From NCBI GenBank assembly GCA_937926145.1, contig CALANW010000164.1:41511-105510 (forward strand): a stretch of DNA of 64,000 nt, read 5' to 3'. Position numbers and translations under genes: made by a program. This document shows, one piece after another, positions 33,743-43,337 of this stretch. Under the pieces are notes generated by a model. That model did no database searches. It was not told the origin of the DNA and was given only the letters and a program-made list of their open reading frames with translations. Each line of letters starts with the position of its first letter. Within the stretch, counting starts at the first letter, position 1. The stretch comes from an uncultured Ruminococcus sp. Lineage in GTDB: Bacteria; Bacillota; Clostridia; Oscillospirales; Ruminococcaceae.

Positions 33743-35605
33743 ATGCTGGACGTTTTATTCGAGGACGAACTGAAAGAGCTTCTTGCAAAATGCGAGAACA
33801 TTGTTCCCGAGGAGAACTATGTTGTCGATGAATGTACAAAGGAGCGCGACAAGGAGTTCAAGCTTGCGAAAAAAAGCGGCGTTGACCTTTCGCAGTATGA
33901 AAGCAACGAATACACGGGCTTCCAGCTCCACGAGATACGCCTCGGACTGGAAAGCAAGGTCAATGTCAAGCTTTATGACGATATTGCTTTCTCTTGGGAG
34001 CAGATGCGCCAAATAAGAAAGGGTCTTGAAGAGGGTGTCGATGTTGCGATATATGCAGATGCGCTCTATTCTGATGCGCAGATGCGTGAGATACGCCTCG
34101 GACTTGCAGACGGACTGCCAGCTGACCTTTATGCAAAGCTTGTCTACAGCAAAACGGATATGCATAAGAAAAGAACGGAGTTTTTCGCCGACAAGTATTA
34201 TCTTGATCCGCAAAGCTTCGGCAGAAAGATAAAAGACGCTGAAACGGGCGCAGTTATCCGTTTCGGCGATGATCTTTTATCGGCTTATGTCACACTTCCA
34301 AAGGATAATAAATTAAATAAAAACGAGATCTATGCCATGCTTAAAGATAATGACATCGAGTATGGTCTGATAGATGAAAATATAGAGCTTCTTGCCGAAA
34401 AGGGCAGTGAAGCGGGCGAAGTCCTCATAGCAAAGGGTGTGCAGCTTGAAAAAGGCTGCGACGGCAGCTATGAGATGAAGTGGAGAAAATACGAACCGCC
34501 TACGCCGTATGAGCGCACGGACGGAACTATGGACTTCGCGACCGTCGATTTCGTCGATATGGTAAAAACGGGTCAGCCCGTTGCAGTATATACGCCTGCG
34601 GTAAAGGGCGTTGACGGCAGAACGGTCACGGGACTTATAATCGAGGAAAAATCGGGCAAAGACCTGCCTAAGCTTACGGGCAAGTTCCTCGCGGTGCGTC
34701 CCGACGGCGTTACTTATGTTGCGAAAAAAGACGGCTACATAATCTTCGATGAATCAAAATACAGGATAGATATTCAGGACGTTCTTGTCATAAACGGAAA
34801 CATCAACCGACTTTACGGAAATGTTTTCTATGACGGAACGGTAAGAGTAAACGGAAACGTCGGCGAGGGTGCGATAATAAGCGCAAAGGGAGATGTTATC
34901 GTTACAGGATATGTCCAAAGCTCGTATATCTCCGCAGGAAACAAGGTAGTTGCTATTGGCGGAATAAACGCAAACGATTCGGGATATATCTGCGCTCAGG
35001 GCGGAGTTTACGCCGAATATATCGAAAACTCCAACATCTTTGCCGGGGAAGAGGTTCAGGCGAACTACATTCTCAACAGCAATGTCACGGCAGGAACGGA
35101 GATAACCGTCAAGGGTTCAAAGGGCGTTGTCTGCGGCGGAACGCTTTCCGCAGGCTACAGGGTCAATGTTCAGACGGTCGGAAACCGAAGCTTTGTAAAA
35201 ACTGTCGTTGTTGTCGGAAAGAATGCTTCGATGAGTGAAAGGATCACCGCTGCAAAGTCGTTCATGGCGGAGATCAAGCGCGATATCAACACGCTCAGAA
35301 AGGGCGAGGAGTACCTCAGGCACACTGTTCCTGCAGATCAGCTTCCTGCAAATGATATGTACATAAAGCTCGGCATCGCCGTTCAGATGAAGGAGCAGTC
35401 GCTCAAGCGCGTGAACGATGATATAGCCGAGGTCGAAAGCTGGATACAAAGCTCCGACCGTGCATCGGTGAATGTCTTCGGCACGGCTTATCCGAATACG
35501 GAGATAAATATAAACGAAGTTACCCGTCTGCTCGATTCAAATATGTTCAACGTATCATTTATTCAGGCGGACAATGTAATTATAACGAAACAATGCGGAA
35601 GATAA
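33743..35605 (+). CDS. DUF342 (FapA-like) protein with N-terminal four-repeat region
   Basis: A 620-residue soluble protein. Residues about 50-135 contain four repeats of about 22 residues (HEIRLGLESKVNVKLYDD, QMRQIRKGLEEGVDV, QMREIRLGLADGLPADLY, then a degenerate MHKKRTEF). From about 160 the DUF342/FapA region follows: an alpha/beta head, VRPDGVTYVAKKDGYI, and a right-handed beta-helix of Gly/Asn-rich turns (NGNINRLYGNVFYDGTVRVNGNV; GDVIVTGYVQSSYISAG). A C-terminal coiled coil (about 505-560) ends it. DUF342 proteins are poorly understood; one is linked to polar flagellar and glucose control in Vibrio. Here its place inside a phosphorelay/cyclic-di-GMP cluster suggests a scaffold or effector. 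AGGAGGG precedes the start. Confidence 0.85.
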   Translation: MLDVLFEDELKELLAKCENIVPEENYVVDECTKERDKEFKLAKKSGVDLSQYESNEYTGFQLHEIRLGLESKVNVKLYDDIAFSWEQMRQIRKGLEEGVDVAIYADALYSDAQMREIRLGLADGLPADLYAKLVYSKTDMHKKRTEFFADKYYLDPQSFGRKIKDAETGAVIRFGDDLLSAYVTLPKDNKLNKNEIYAMLKDNDIEYGLIDENIELLAEKGSEAGEVLIAKGVQLEKGCDGSYEMKWRKYEPPTPYERTDGTMDFATVDFVDMVKTGQPVAVYTPAVKGVDGRTVTGLIIEEKSGKDLPKLTGKFLAVRPDGVTYVAKKDGYIIFDESKYRIDIQDVLVINGNINRLYGNVFYDGTVRVNGNVGEGAIISAKGDVIVTGYVQSSYISAGNKVVAIGGINANDSGYICAQGGVYAEYIENSNIFAGEEVQANYILNSNVTAGTEITVKGSKGVVCGGTLSAGYRVNVQTVGNRSFVKTVVVVGKNASMSERITAAKSFMAEIKRDINTLRKGEEYLRHTVPADQLPANDMYIKLGIAVQMKEQSLKRVNDDIAEVESWIQSSDRASVNVFGTAYPNTEININEVTRLLDSNMFNVSFIQADNVIITKQCGR

Positions 35606-35630
35606 AGACTTATTGTGTGAGGTGACTGCA

Positions 35631-36719
35631 ATGAAAAGAAATACGATAGTTATTGTTGAAGACGACAGCGCTTCGAGAGATTTTTTTGCGAATATGTTTA
35701 TGGGAAAATACAAGGTCGCTGCACTCGCAACGGGCAAGGAAGCGCTACAGTATCTCATCGTGAACTATAAAACTATCGCGATAATGCTTCTGAAGCTTGA
35801 ACTGCCGATAGTTGACGGAAAGACCCTGCTCAAAGCGATGAGCAGCAAGGGAATGCTCGACAAGATGCCTGTTATCGTGCTTTCCGATACGAACAAGACC
35901 GAGGACGCCATTGAGTGCTATCAGCTCGGTGCGGTGGACTTTATCTCGAAACCGTTCGTTGAGGAGATCGTACGCAGGCGTGTCGAAAACATAGTTGAGC
36001 TTTATATGAGCAAAAAGGCACTCGAACAGAAGCTGAACGTTCAGACCGAAAAGATAAGCGAGCAGAACGAAAAGCTTGAATATTTCAACGAAAAGCTTAT
36101 CGAAACGCTCAGCAATATCGTCGAGTTCCGTAACCTTGAATCGACGGCGCACGTTTGCAACATCAAGAACATCACTCGAATTATCGCCGAGTGCATAAAG
36201 GAAAACTACCCGATCTACGACCTCACGGACGAGGAGATCGACATTATCGTTCAGGCTTCGGCGCTCCACGATATCGGAAAGATATGTATTCCCGACAATA
36301 TCCTGCTCAAAGCCGGACGACTTTCCGAAAAGGAATTTGAACTCATAAAATCGCATACGACAAAAGGCTGCGAGATACTTGCCCAGATGCAGGACATTCA
36401 GGACGAGAAATACTCCGAAGCGAGCCGCCAGATATGCCGCCACCACCATGAGAAATATGACGGAAGCGGATATCCCGATGGTTTGAAAGGCGATGAGATA
36501 CCGCTTTCCGCTCAGATCGTTTCTATCGCCGATGTTTATGATTCGCTCGTCAGCAAGCGTGTTTACAAGAACGCTTATGACGTAACGAAAGCATACAATA
36601 TGATAATGGACGGCGAATGCGGCGCATTTTCATCTGTTATTCTTGACTGCCTTTCCAAGAGCAGAGAAAAGCTTGAAGCATTGTATGCTCTTTCGGGTCA
36701 GCAGGAACAACAGAACTAA
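35631..36719 (+). CDS. Receiver - HD-GYP protein with Lys at the phospho-site
   Basis: A 362-residue soluble protein. The start is the ATG with GAGGTG upstream; an earlier TTG is unlikely. The receiver (4-120) keeps the acidic pair (VIVEDD), the switch Ser (VLSD) and the Lys of SKPF. However, the phospho-acceptor position in IMLLKLELP is Lys55, not Asp. A coiled linker (126-160) joins it to HD-GYP (160-350), which has HDIGKIC (213-218) and HHEKYDGSGYPDGLKG, so the cyclic-di-GMP phosphodiesterase should be active. It would be insensitive to phosphorylation, or locked in one state by the Lys acting as a tethered charge. Spacing to the DUF342 gene is 25 bases. Confidence 0.92.
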   Translation: MKRNTIVIVEDDSASRDFFANMFMGKYKVAALATGKEALQYLIVNYKTIAIMLLKLELPIVDGKTLLKAMSSKGMLDKMPVIVLSDTNKTEDAIECYQLGAVDFISKPFVEEIVRRRVENIVELYMSKKALEQKLNVQTEKISEQNEKLEYFNEKLIETLSNIVEFRNLESTAHVCNIKNITRIIAECIKENYPIYDLTDEEIDIIVQASALHDIGKICIPDNILLKAGRLSEKEFELIKSHTTKGCEILAQMQDIQDEKYSEASRQICRHHHEKYDGSGYPDGLKGDEIPLSAQIVSIADVYDSLVSKRVYKNAYDVTKAYNMIMDGECGAFSSVILDCLSKSREKLEALYALSGQQEQQN

Positions 36720-36724
36720 CACTA

Positions 36725-36752
36725 CCTCCGCATAATACAAACTTATGCGGAG
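36725..36752 (+). terminator. Hairpin between the HD-GYP gene and binding protein 2
   Basis: CTCCGCATAA pairs with TTATGCGGAG around 7 nt, followed by TTTCTATTTT. It could be a partial terminator dividing the cluster into two expression levels. Confidence 0.6.
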
Positions 36753-36778
36753 TTTCTATTTTAAAAAGGGGAAGTATT

Positions 36779-38236
36779 ATGAAAGATCTCAGTAAAAAAG
36801 CCGCAGCGGCAGTTGTTTTTGCCGCACTTCTCACAGGCTGTGCATCGGGCGGAGCAAAGAACTATGACAGGCTTCTCGACAAGGATTCACCTGCCGAAAT
36901 AACTATCTGGCACTACTATACGGGCATTCAGCAGACGCAGTTTGACGAAATGGTGCTGGAATTCAACAACACGGTCGGTGTTGAAAAGGGCATAGTCGTT
37001 GAGGCGCTTTCCAAAAACTCCGTAAGAGAGCTTTCCGACAGCGTTGTTGCCTCGGTGAACGGCGATGCAGGCGCAGAAAAGCTCCCGAACATCTTCGGAA
37101 CTTATGCCGAAACGGCATATATCGTTGACGAAAAGGGTCAGCTTGCCGATCTTTCTCCGTATTTCACCGATGAAGAGCTGAGCGAATATGTCGATGCCTA
37201 CATAGACGAGGGAAGAATTGCTCAGAAAGACGTTCTGAAAATTTTCCCCGTTGCCAAAAGCACGGAAATAATGATGATAAACGTTACCGACTGGCAGAAA
37301 TTTGCCGATTCGGAGAATGTTTCCTACGACGATCTCTCGACTTGGGAGGGCGTTGCCAAGGTAGCGGAAAAATATTATAACTATACAGATGCGCTCACAC
37401 CCGATGTCCCGAATGACGGAAAAGCATTCTTCGGACGTGATTCCATTGCAAATTATATGGTAATAGGCGCAAAGCAGCTCGGTCACGAGTTCGCCAAGGT
37501 CGGCGATGACGGAAAAGTCACTGTCGAAGCCGACAAGGACACCCTCCGCAGACTTTGGGACAACTACTTTGTTCCTTATGTAAAGGGATATTATGCCGCA
37601 AAGAGCCGTTTCCGCAGTGACGATATGAAAACGGGCGCAATAATCGCAATGGTATGCTCGAATTCGGCGGCTTCCTACTGCCCCGATGAAGTGACTGTCA
37701 ATGATGATACCACATATCCTATCGATGTCACCGTTCTGAACGTGCCGAACTTCGAGGGCAGTGACCCATGCATCGTTCAGCAGGGTGCAGGAATGGCTGT
37801 TGCAAAGTCGGACGAAAAGACCGAATATGCCTGCTCGGTATTCCTCAAATGGTTCACCGATGAGCAGAGAAATATCGAATTTGCCGTAAATTCGGGATAT
37901 CTTCCCGTTAAAAAGAGCGCGAACGATATCGACAAGATACTTTCCTACAACAGCGATATAAATGAAAGAATGAAAGACACGTTTGAAACCGCTATCAGCG
38001 AGATCAACAGCTATTCACTCTATACCGCACCTCCGTATGAGGATTCGGCAGATGTCCGCGCATATATCGAAAGCGCAGTCACCGATACCGCCGAAAGCGC
38101 CTGCACAGAGGCTTGGAACAGAATAAACGCAGGTGAAACTTATGCCGATGTCACTGCGGAATATACAAGCGATGAAGCTTTTGAAAAATGGTATGCAGAC
38201 TTTGAAAACGGTCTTAATGCGATCACAGGGAATTGA
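36779..38236 (+). CDS. Extracellular solute-binding lipoprotein 2
   Basis: A 485-residue lipoprotein with a signal peptide and lipobox LLTGC (Cys21). It is a family 1 solute-binding protein (PAEITIWHYYTGIQQTQFDEM start; PNIFGTYAETAYIVDEKGQL; a hinge with KSTEIMMINVTDW; C-terminal AFEKWYADFENGL). It is longer than binding protein 1 and only distantly similar. No transport genes are adjacent. Its stop codon lies five bases before the ATG of the next hybrid kinase, so the two are translationally coupled, which favours a sensor-partner role. AAAAAGGGG precedes the start. Confidence 0.88.
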   Translation: MKDLSKKAAAAVVFAALLTGCASGGAKNYDRLLDKDSPAEITIWHYYTGIQQTQFDEMVLEFNNTVGVEKGIVVEALSKNSVRELSDSVVASVNGDAGAEKLPNIFGTYAETAYIVDEKGQLADLSPYFTDEELSEYVDAYIDEGRIAQKDVLKIFPVAKSTEIMMINVTDWQKFADSENVSYDDLSTWEGVAKVAEKYYNYTDALTPDVPNDGKAFFGRDSIANYMVIGAKQLGHEFAKVGDDGKVTVEADKDTLRRLWDNYFVPYVKGYYAAKSRFRSDDMKTGAIIAMVCSNSAASYCPDEVTVNDDTTYPIDVTVLNVPNFEGSDPCIVQQGAGMAVAKSDEKTEYACSVFLKWFTDEQRNIEFAVNSGYLPVKKSANDIDKILSYNSDINERMKDTFETAISEINSYSLYTAPPYEDSADVRAYIESAVTDTAESACTEAWNRINAGETYADVTAEYTSDEAFEKWYADFENGLNAITGN

Positions 38237-38241
38237 TATAT

Positions 38242-41200
38242 ATGAATAAAAATAAAGCCTTATCACGGGATAAACGTGTGAAAGAGCGTCCGCTGATATC
38301 GAAGATAATGCTGTCGATGATACTGCTCGGACTGCTTGAGGTAACGATATTCGGGATAATAATGCTCGCGAGCGGAGAGCTTAGCTATATAAGAAAATAC
38401 TGCTATAATCTGCTCACGGAAAAGACAGAGAACCGCGCGAGCTATGTGGAAAACATGCTCACGCAGAAGACCCCGCTCGTTTACGAAGCGGCGCTGAAGA
38501 TAAACGAAATCACGGAGAGCTATCTCGATGAGAGCGGTCTTTCGCTCGATGCTCTTAAAACCGATAAAAATGTCAATAAGGAAATATCGGCGCGTTCGGC
38601 TGAAACGCTTATCTCGCTCATAAGGCGAGATATGGTGAATGACGCGTTCATTATCCTCGATACCGGCGAGCTTTACAGCAGTGACAACGGAGAAGTCCGC
38701 GCAGGCATTTATCTCCGCGATACCGATGTTTATACGAACAGCACCAATGACTACAAGGATATCTACCTTGAAATGGGCAGCTCCGAGCTTGCGTATTCGC
38801 TCGGAACGCCGCTCGATTCCGAGTGGTCGCCGCATCTGACGATAAATTCGGACAATGACCACAGCTTCTATACAGTGCCGATGGAAACCTATTCGGCAAA
38901 TTCACGACAGCCGATATATAACCTCGGCTACTGGAGCGGTCTGTCGAAGATATCGTTTTCAGCAAGCAAGAGCCTTAAATATACGCTTCCGCTCGTCACT
39001 TCGGACGGCGAGGTCTACGGCGTTATCGGCATTGGACTTATGGAGAAAAATCTCCTCGCGAATATGCCTGCGAACGGCTTCTTCAGCACCTCCGCCTGCT
39101 ATATGATAGGAAAGGATATCGAGGGTGACGGCATTTATGAGCCGATAATCCATTCGGGCGCGATATACAACCGACTTGTCACTTCGCAAACCGTCTTTGA
39201 CGAAAACGCCGGATCGGATAACGGCGTTTACTGCTTCAATATTGACGGGAAGAGCTATTCGCTCGGTTCGATACACAGAATGACGCTCTACAACTCGGGT
39301 TCGCCGTATATAAATCAGCACTGGGCGCTCGTTTCGGCGGCACGAACCTCGAGCGTTATGAGCATTTACGACTTCCTTATGAAAGTCTTTATCGTTTCCG
39401 TTATCATAACGATCACCTGCTGTATAATCTTCTCCGTTTACACGGGCAAAAGGATAAGCGACCCTGTTACGAAGATGATTACGACCCTCGACAATGCGCA
39501 GAACGATATGGATTCCGTTCTCACGTTCGGTCAGACGGGAATTTCCGAGATAGACAAGCTTGCGCTCTCCATAATCCGACTTCAGGTCAATGCGAGCGAG
39601 TATGCTTCGCGAATCTCGAAGATAATCACCCTCACCGACAGCAGTATCGGTATCTTTATGCTCCATTTGAACGATCATACCGTCTATGTCAGCGAGAGCC
39701 TTACCGACATTCTCGGCTTTGATGATATCCCGCACAAGGATATTGTCATTTCGGAGGAAAAATTTCACGAACAGCTAAGGTGGATCGACAAAGAGCAGAA
39801 AGCTTTTGAACTTGACTTCGATACCTATTCGCCCGAGGCTATGAAAAATCTCAAATCGGGAAAAAGCATTGAGATAAGAAGCGAAAGGGACGGCGTGGAA
39901 ACTTGGTTCAAGTTCACGATATCCGTTCTCAACGATGATATCATCGGTCTTGTTCAGGATATAACCGAGAACGTCACCGAGAAAAAGCAGATCGCACAGC
40001 ATAAGGACGATGAATACACAGAAAAGCTCGTCAAGGCGAACAAGGCGCTCCGCGATGCATATTTCAACGCCAAGAGAGCCGATAACGCAAAGACGGACTT
40101 CCTTTCAAGAATGAGCCACGATATCCGAACCCCGATGAACGCCATCATCGGTATGACCGTTATCGCGAACTCGCATATTGACGATAAGGAAAAGGTCGAA
40201 GACTGCCTTGACAAGATCTCCGTTTCGGGCAACTATCTGCTTTCGATAATAAACGATGTCCTCGATATGAGCAAGATAGAATCGGGAAAATTCACCCTCA
40301 ACGAGGAGAATATCAACCTCTGTAAAATGCTTGACGGCTTTATGGAGATCGTTAAGCCTGCGGCAAAGGAAAAGCATCATACGCTCACGCTTAACAAGCA
40401 CGATATCGTACACGAAAATATCATCGGCGACAGCCTGCGTTTGCAGCAGATGTTCGTAAATATCGTCAGCAACTCGATAAAATACACCAACGACGGCGGA
40501 AATATCACTGTAGATGTCACCGAAAAAGCGGTCGGAAACAAGAACGTCGGCTGTTATGAATTCGTGTTCAGGGATAACGGCATAGGAATGTCGGAAGAGT
40601 TCCTGAAAAATATCTTCGAGCCGTTTGAGCGTGCCGAGGACGAACGCGTCGGCAAACAGCAGGGTACAGGTCTTGGAATGGCGATAACCTATAACCTCGT
40701 CAAGATGATGAACGGCGAGATACACGTTGACAGTAAGCTCGGCGAGGGATCGGTGTTCACTGTTACTATCTTCTTTAAAATAGGAAGCGGCGCAGAGGAG
40801 CAGGTTTCGACCTCCTCCGATAACGGAGTAAAGGAACTCCAAAGCGCAGATTACAGTGGCGAAAGAATACTCCTCGTCGATGATAACGAGCTCAACCTCG
40901 AGATCGCGGAAGAGCTTCTCGAAATGACAGGACTCACCATAGATGAAGCCACGAATGGACTTGAAGCGGTCGAAAAGTTCAGAAACTCAGAGCAGGGATT
41001 CTATAAACTTGTATTTATGGATATACAGATGCCTGTGATGAACGGATATGAAGCCGCAGAAGCGATAAGAAAGCTCGACCGTCCCGACGCAAAGACCGTC
41101 CCAATAATCGCAATGACGGCAGACGCATTTGCAGAAGACGTAAAGAAAGCGCATAACGCAGGAATGAACGAGCATATCGCAAAACCGCTCGATATCAGTA

Positions 41201-41244
41201 AACTTGCAGCAGTCTTGAAAGAATGGCTGCCGAAAGAAAAGTAA
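38242..41244 (+). CDS. Large hybrid sensor histidine kinase with PAS domain
   Basis: A 1000-residue membrane kinase starting MNKNKALSRD; a TTG nine bases upstream is less likely. Helix 1 is at about residues 21-43. An external double-Cache-like sensor (45-375) follows, then helix 2 (about 380-402) and a HAMP-like linker (TGKRISDPVTKMITTL). The PAS domain (about 460-590) has IGIFMLHLNDHTVYVSESL and VQDITENVTEKK. HisKA has His626 (MSHDIRTPMNAIIGM), and HATPase has DNGIGMSEEF and GTGLGMA. The receiver has ILLVDDNELN, Asp927 in FMDIQMPVMNG, and AKPLD. It has no Hpt domain. It ends the same-strand cluster and is coupled to the binding protein in front of it. Downstream, a repeat element provides the only visible terminator. 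Confidence 0.93.
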   Translation: MNKNKALSRDKRVKERPLISKIMLSMILLGLLEVTIFGIIMLASGELSYIRKYCYNLLTEKTENRASYVENMLTQKTPLVYEAALKINEITESYLDESGLSLDALKTDKNVNKEISARSAETLISLIRRDMVNDAFIILDTGELYSSDNGEVRAGIYLRDTDVYTNSTNDYKDIYLEMGSSELAYSLGTPLDSEWSPHLTINSDNDHSFYTVPMETYSANSRQPIYNLGYWSGLSKISFSASKSLKYTLPLVTSDGEVYGVIGIGLMEKNLLANMPANGFFSTSACYMIGKDIEGDGIYEPIIHSGAIYNRLVTSQTVFDENAGSDNGVYCFNIDGKSYSLGSIHRMTLYNSGSPYINQHWALVSAARTSSVMSIYDFLMKVFIVSVIITITCCIIFSVYTGKRISDPVTKMITTLDNAQNDMDSVLTFGQTGISEIDKLALSIIRLQVNASEYASRISKIITLTDSSIGIFMLHLNDHTVYVSESLTDILGFDDIPHKDIVISEEKFHEQLRWIDKEQKAFELDFDTYSPEAMKNLKSGKSIEIRSERDGVETWFKFTISVLNDDIIGLVQDITENVTEKKQIAQHKDDEYTEKLVKANKALRDAYFNAKRADNAKTDFLSRMSHDIRTPMNAIIGMTVIANSHIDDKEKVEDCLDKISVSGNYLLSIINDVLDMSKIESGKFTLNEENINLCKMLDGFMEIVKPAAKEKHHTLTLNKHDIVHENIIGDSLRLQQMFVNIVSNSIKYTNDGGNITVDVTEKAVGNKNVGCYEFVFRDNGIGMSEEFLKNIFEPFERAEDERVGKQQGTGLGMAITYNLVKMMNGEIHVDSKLGEGSVFTVTIFFKIGSGAEEQVSTSSDNGVKELQSADYSGERILLVDDNELNLEIAEELLEMTGLTIDEATNGLEAVEKFRNSEQGFYKLVFMDIQMPVMNGYEAAEAIRKLDRPDAKTVPIIAMTADAFAEDVKKAHNAGMNEHIAKPLDISKLAAVLKEWLPKEK

Positions 41245-41265
41245 AAGTTGAAACGCACAAAAAGC

Positions 41266-41479
41266 AAAGTTTAGGTCAAGCCTTTTCAAAGGCTTGCAGG
41301 GGTCAAGGGGTCAGCGCCCCTTGGCGCACTCCGCAGAGTGCGAAATACCCTAAACTAACAGTCAAAGCTCGCTGAAAAAGCGAAATCACTGTCAAATCAA
41401 AAGGCGCAATTCACATTCAAAAAGGTAAAACAGAACGTGAGAAATCAGTTTTGTAAACCTAAAAAATGTGAATTGCGCC
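41266..41479 (+). repeat. GGCGCAATTCACA repeat element, copy B
   Basis: Same order of blocks as copy A. The internal hairpin is CGCACTC/GAGTGCG (41325-41342), different from copy A but still perfectly paired. It also carries CAAGCCTTT/AAAGGCTTG, AAGGGGTCAGCGCCCCTT and the AGGCGCAATTCACA / TGTGAATTGCGCC stem. Confidence 0.88.
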
Positions 41480-41725
41480 AATTCTATTTTCCTTAAACCA
41501 ACTATCCTCGGCGTAAAATGCGCAGAGCGAAGCGATAAGCATTTTGAGCCGACAGCATTTGAGCGGCGGTGAATATGTCAGTAAAGTAGTAATTTTGTAG
41601 TATGAGCGGAGTTCATTGTTTTCACGTTCATATCCCATAGCTGTTCATATTACGTCTACAAGCAAATATACTCACTTCGTTCGCATATTTGCTTGCAGAG
41701 GATAGTTGTTCCGTACATAAGAATA
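41480..41725. repeat. Spacer between inverted elements B and C, with hairpins
   Basis: No gene. It contains an imperfect hairpin at 41507-41553 (CTCGGC..AAAATGC / GCATTTT..GCCGA, loop GCAGAGCGAAGCGATAA). It also contains a perfect 11-bp hairpin at 41659-41695 (CAAGCAAATAT / ATATTTGCTTG) whose loop, read on the minus strand, is GCGAACGAAGTGAGT. Confidence 0.7.
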
Positions 41726-41939
41726 GGCGCAATTCACTATTATGGCTTTACGAAACTTGATTTTTCATATTTCGTTTTACCTTTTTAGTGTGAATTGCGC
41801 CTTTTTAGCTGTTATATATTTCGCTTTTGCGGCAAGTTTTGACTGTCAGTTTAGAGAGTTTCGCACTCTGCGGAGTGCGACAAGGTGGCGCTGCCCCCTT
41901 GACCCCTGCAAGCCTTTGAAAAGGCTTGACCTAAACTTT
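41726..41939 (-). repeat. GGCGCAATTCACA repeat element, copy C
   Basis: Exactly the length of copy B (214 bp) and in inverted orientation to it, so the two could form a giant cruciform between the convergent kinase and transporter genes. The internal hairpin is of the CACTC/GAGTG type, as in B. Confidence 0.88.
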
Positions 41940-41966
41940 GCTTTTTTTGCATCGCTTCGCTTTATT

Positions 41967-43337
41967 TTACTTCGCAAAGGTTCTTACAATGCCTATTACA
42001 AACAGCACGATGACCATTACGGGAAGAACGTAGGTCATATAACCTTTCATAAACTTCTGCATTTTCAGACCCTTGCCCTCGTTGGCTTCGCTGAGGTAAT
42101 TATCCCAGCCCCAGCCTTTTTTCGAGGTACAGAAAAGTATTGTCACGAGCGAACCTAACGGGAGGATAAGGTTGCTGACGATGAAGTCCTCAAGATCCAT
42201 TATCGACGAACCCTCGCCCATTGGCTGTACTCCGCTCAGAATGTTGAAGCCGAGGCAGCAGGGGAGTGAAAGCACGAAAAGCAGTATACCGTTTATAAGG
42301 CTTGCTTTTTTTCTGCTCCAGCCGAAGAGGTCTACCGTGCAGGCGATTATCTCCTCAAACACTGCGAGGACGGTTGAAAGTGCTGCAAATGACATAAATA
42401 CGAAGAAAAGGCTTCCCCAAAGTCTGCCGAGGGGGATATTATTGAAGATGTTCGGCAGGGTGATGAAGATAAGGCTCGGGCCGCTGTCAACGTCAACGCC
42501 GTAAGCAAAGCAGGCGGGGAAGATGATAAGTCCCGATGATATCGCAACGACTGTATCGAGGATTGCAACGTTTATCGATTCGCTCAGGAGCGCACGTTCC
42601 TTGCCGATATAGCTTCCGAAGATAGCCATTGCGCCGATGCCGAGGCTGAGTGTGAAGAACGCCTGATTCATTGCGTTTACGACAATGCTGCCGATGCCGA
42701 CATTCTTTACTTCCTCAAAATTAGGTTTGAGGTAGAACGCAAGTCCTGCCTTGCCGCCCTCCATAAAGAAGCTGTTTATCGCGAGTATGACCATTATTGC
42801 AAGCAGGGCGAGCATCATAACCTTTGTAACGCGTTCAAGTCCGTTTTGCAGACCGATAGAGCATACAAGCACTGCTGCGACGATAACGACAGCAAGATAG
42901 AATACCATTACGGGCGCATTGGAGAGCATCGAGCTGAAATGCTCCGCAACGCCTGCGGAATCGAGTCCCGTCAGCTTGCCGCTCGCAGTTGATACGAAAT
43001 AGCGCACCATCCAGCCCGCAACGGTCGTATAGAACATCATCAGCATATAAGCGCCGATCATTGCGACCTTGCCGTGGATATGCCAGACCGAGCCTTTCGG
43101 TTCAAGCTCCTGATACATTTTTACGGGGCTTTTTTGCGCCGCTCTGCCGATGGAAAATTCCATTGTAAGTACGGGTATTCCGAGTATTGCGAGGAATATA
43201 AGATAGATGATAACGAAAACACCGCCGCCGTTTTCACCGACAACGTAAGGAAATTTCCACACGTTTCCTATTCCGATTGCGCAGCCTGCACTTAAAAGAA
43301 TAAATCCAAGTCGGCTGCCGAGTTTTTCCCTGTTCAT
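41967..43337 (-). CDS. NSS-family Na+-dependent transporter 1
   Basis: A 456-residue member of the neurotransmitter:sodium symporter (SNF) family with about 11-12 membrane helices. Signature helix 1 is GFILLSAGCAIGIGNVWKFPYVVGENGG (in order, with the unwound GNVWKFPY region that binds substrate and Na+). Bacterial members, for example LeuT, take up amino acids or indole-type compounds. The C-terminus is short, as in the 11- or 12-helix prokaryotic subgroup. The leader from the promoter at 43455-43483 contains an 8-9 bp hairpin (GCGCAGCCG/CGGCTGCGC, near 43381-43403). It lies downstream of a giant secreted protein on the same strand, an order repeated at 51277-63920. Confidence 0.92.
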   Translation of the reverse strand: MNREKLGSRLGFILLSAGCAIGIGNVWKFPYVVGENGGGVFVIIYLIFLAILGIPVLTMEFSIGRAAQKSPVKMYQELEPKGSVWHIHGKVAMIGAYMLMMFYTTVAGWMVRYFVSTASGKLTGLDSAGVAEHFSSMLSNAPVMVFYLAVVIVAAVLVCSIGLQNGLERVTKVMMLALLAIMVILAINSFFMEGGKAGLAFYLKPNFEEVKNVGIGSIVVNAMNQAFFTLSLGIGAMAIFGSYIGKERALLSESINVAILDTVVAISSGLIIFPACFAYGVDVDSGPSLIFITLPNIFNNIPLGRLWGSLFFVFMSFAALSTVLAVFEEIIACTVDLFGWSRKKASLINGILLFVLSLPCCLGFNILSGVQPMGEGSSIMDLEDFIVSNLILPLGSLVTILFCTSKKGWGWDNYLSEANEGKGLKMQKFMKGYMTYVLPVMVIVLFVIGIVRTFAK

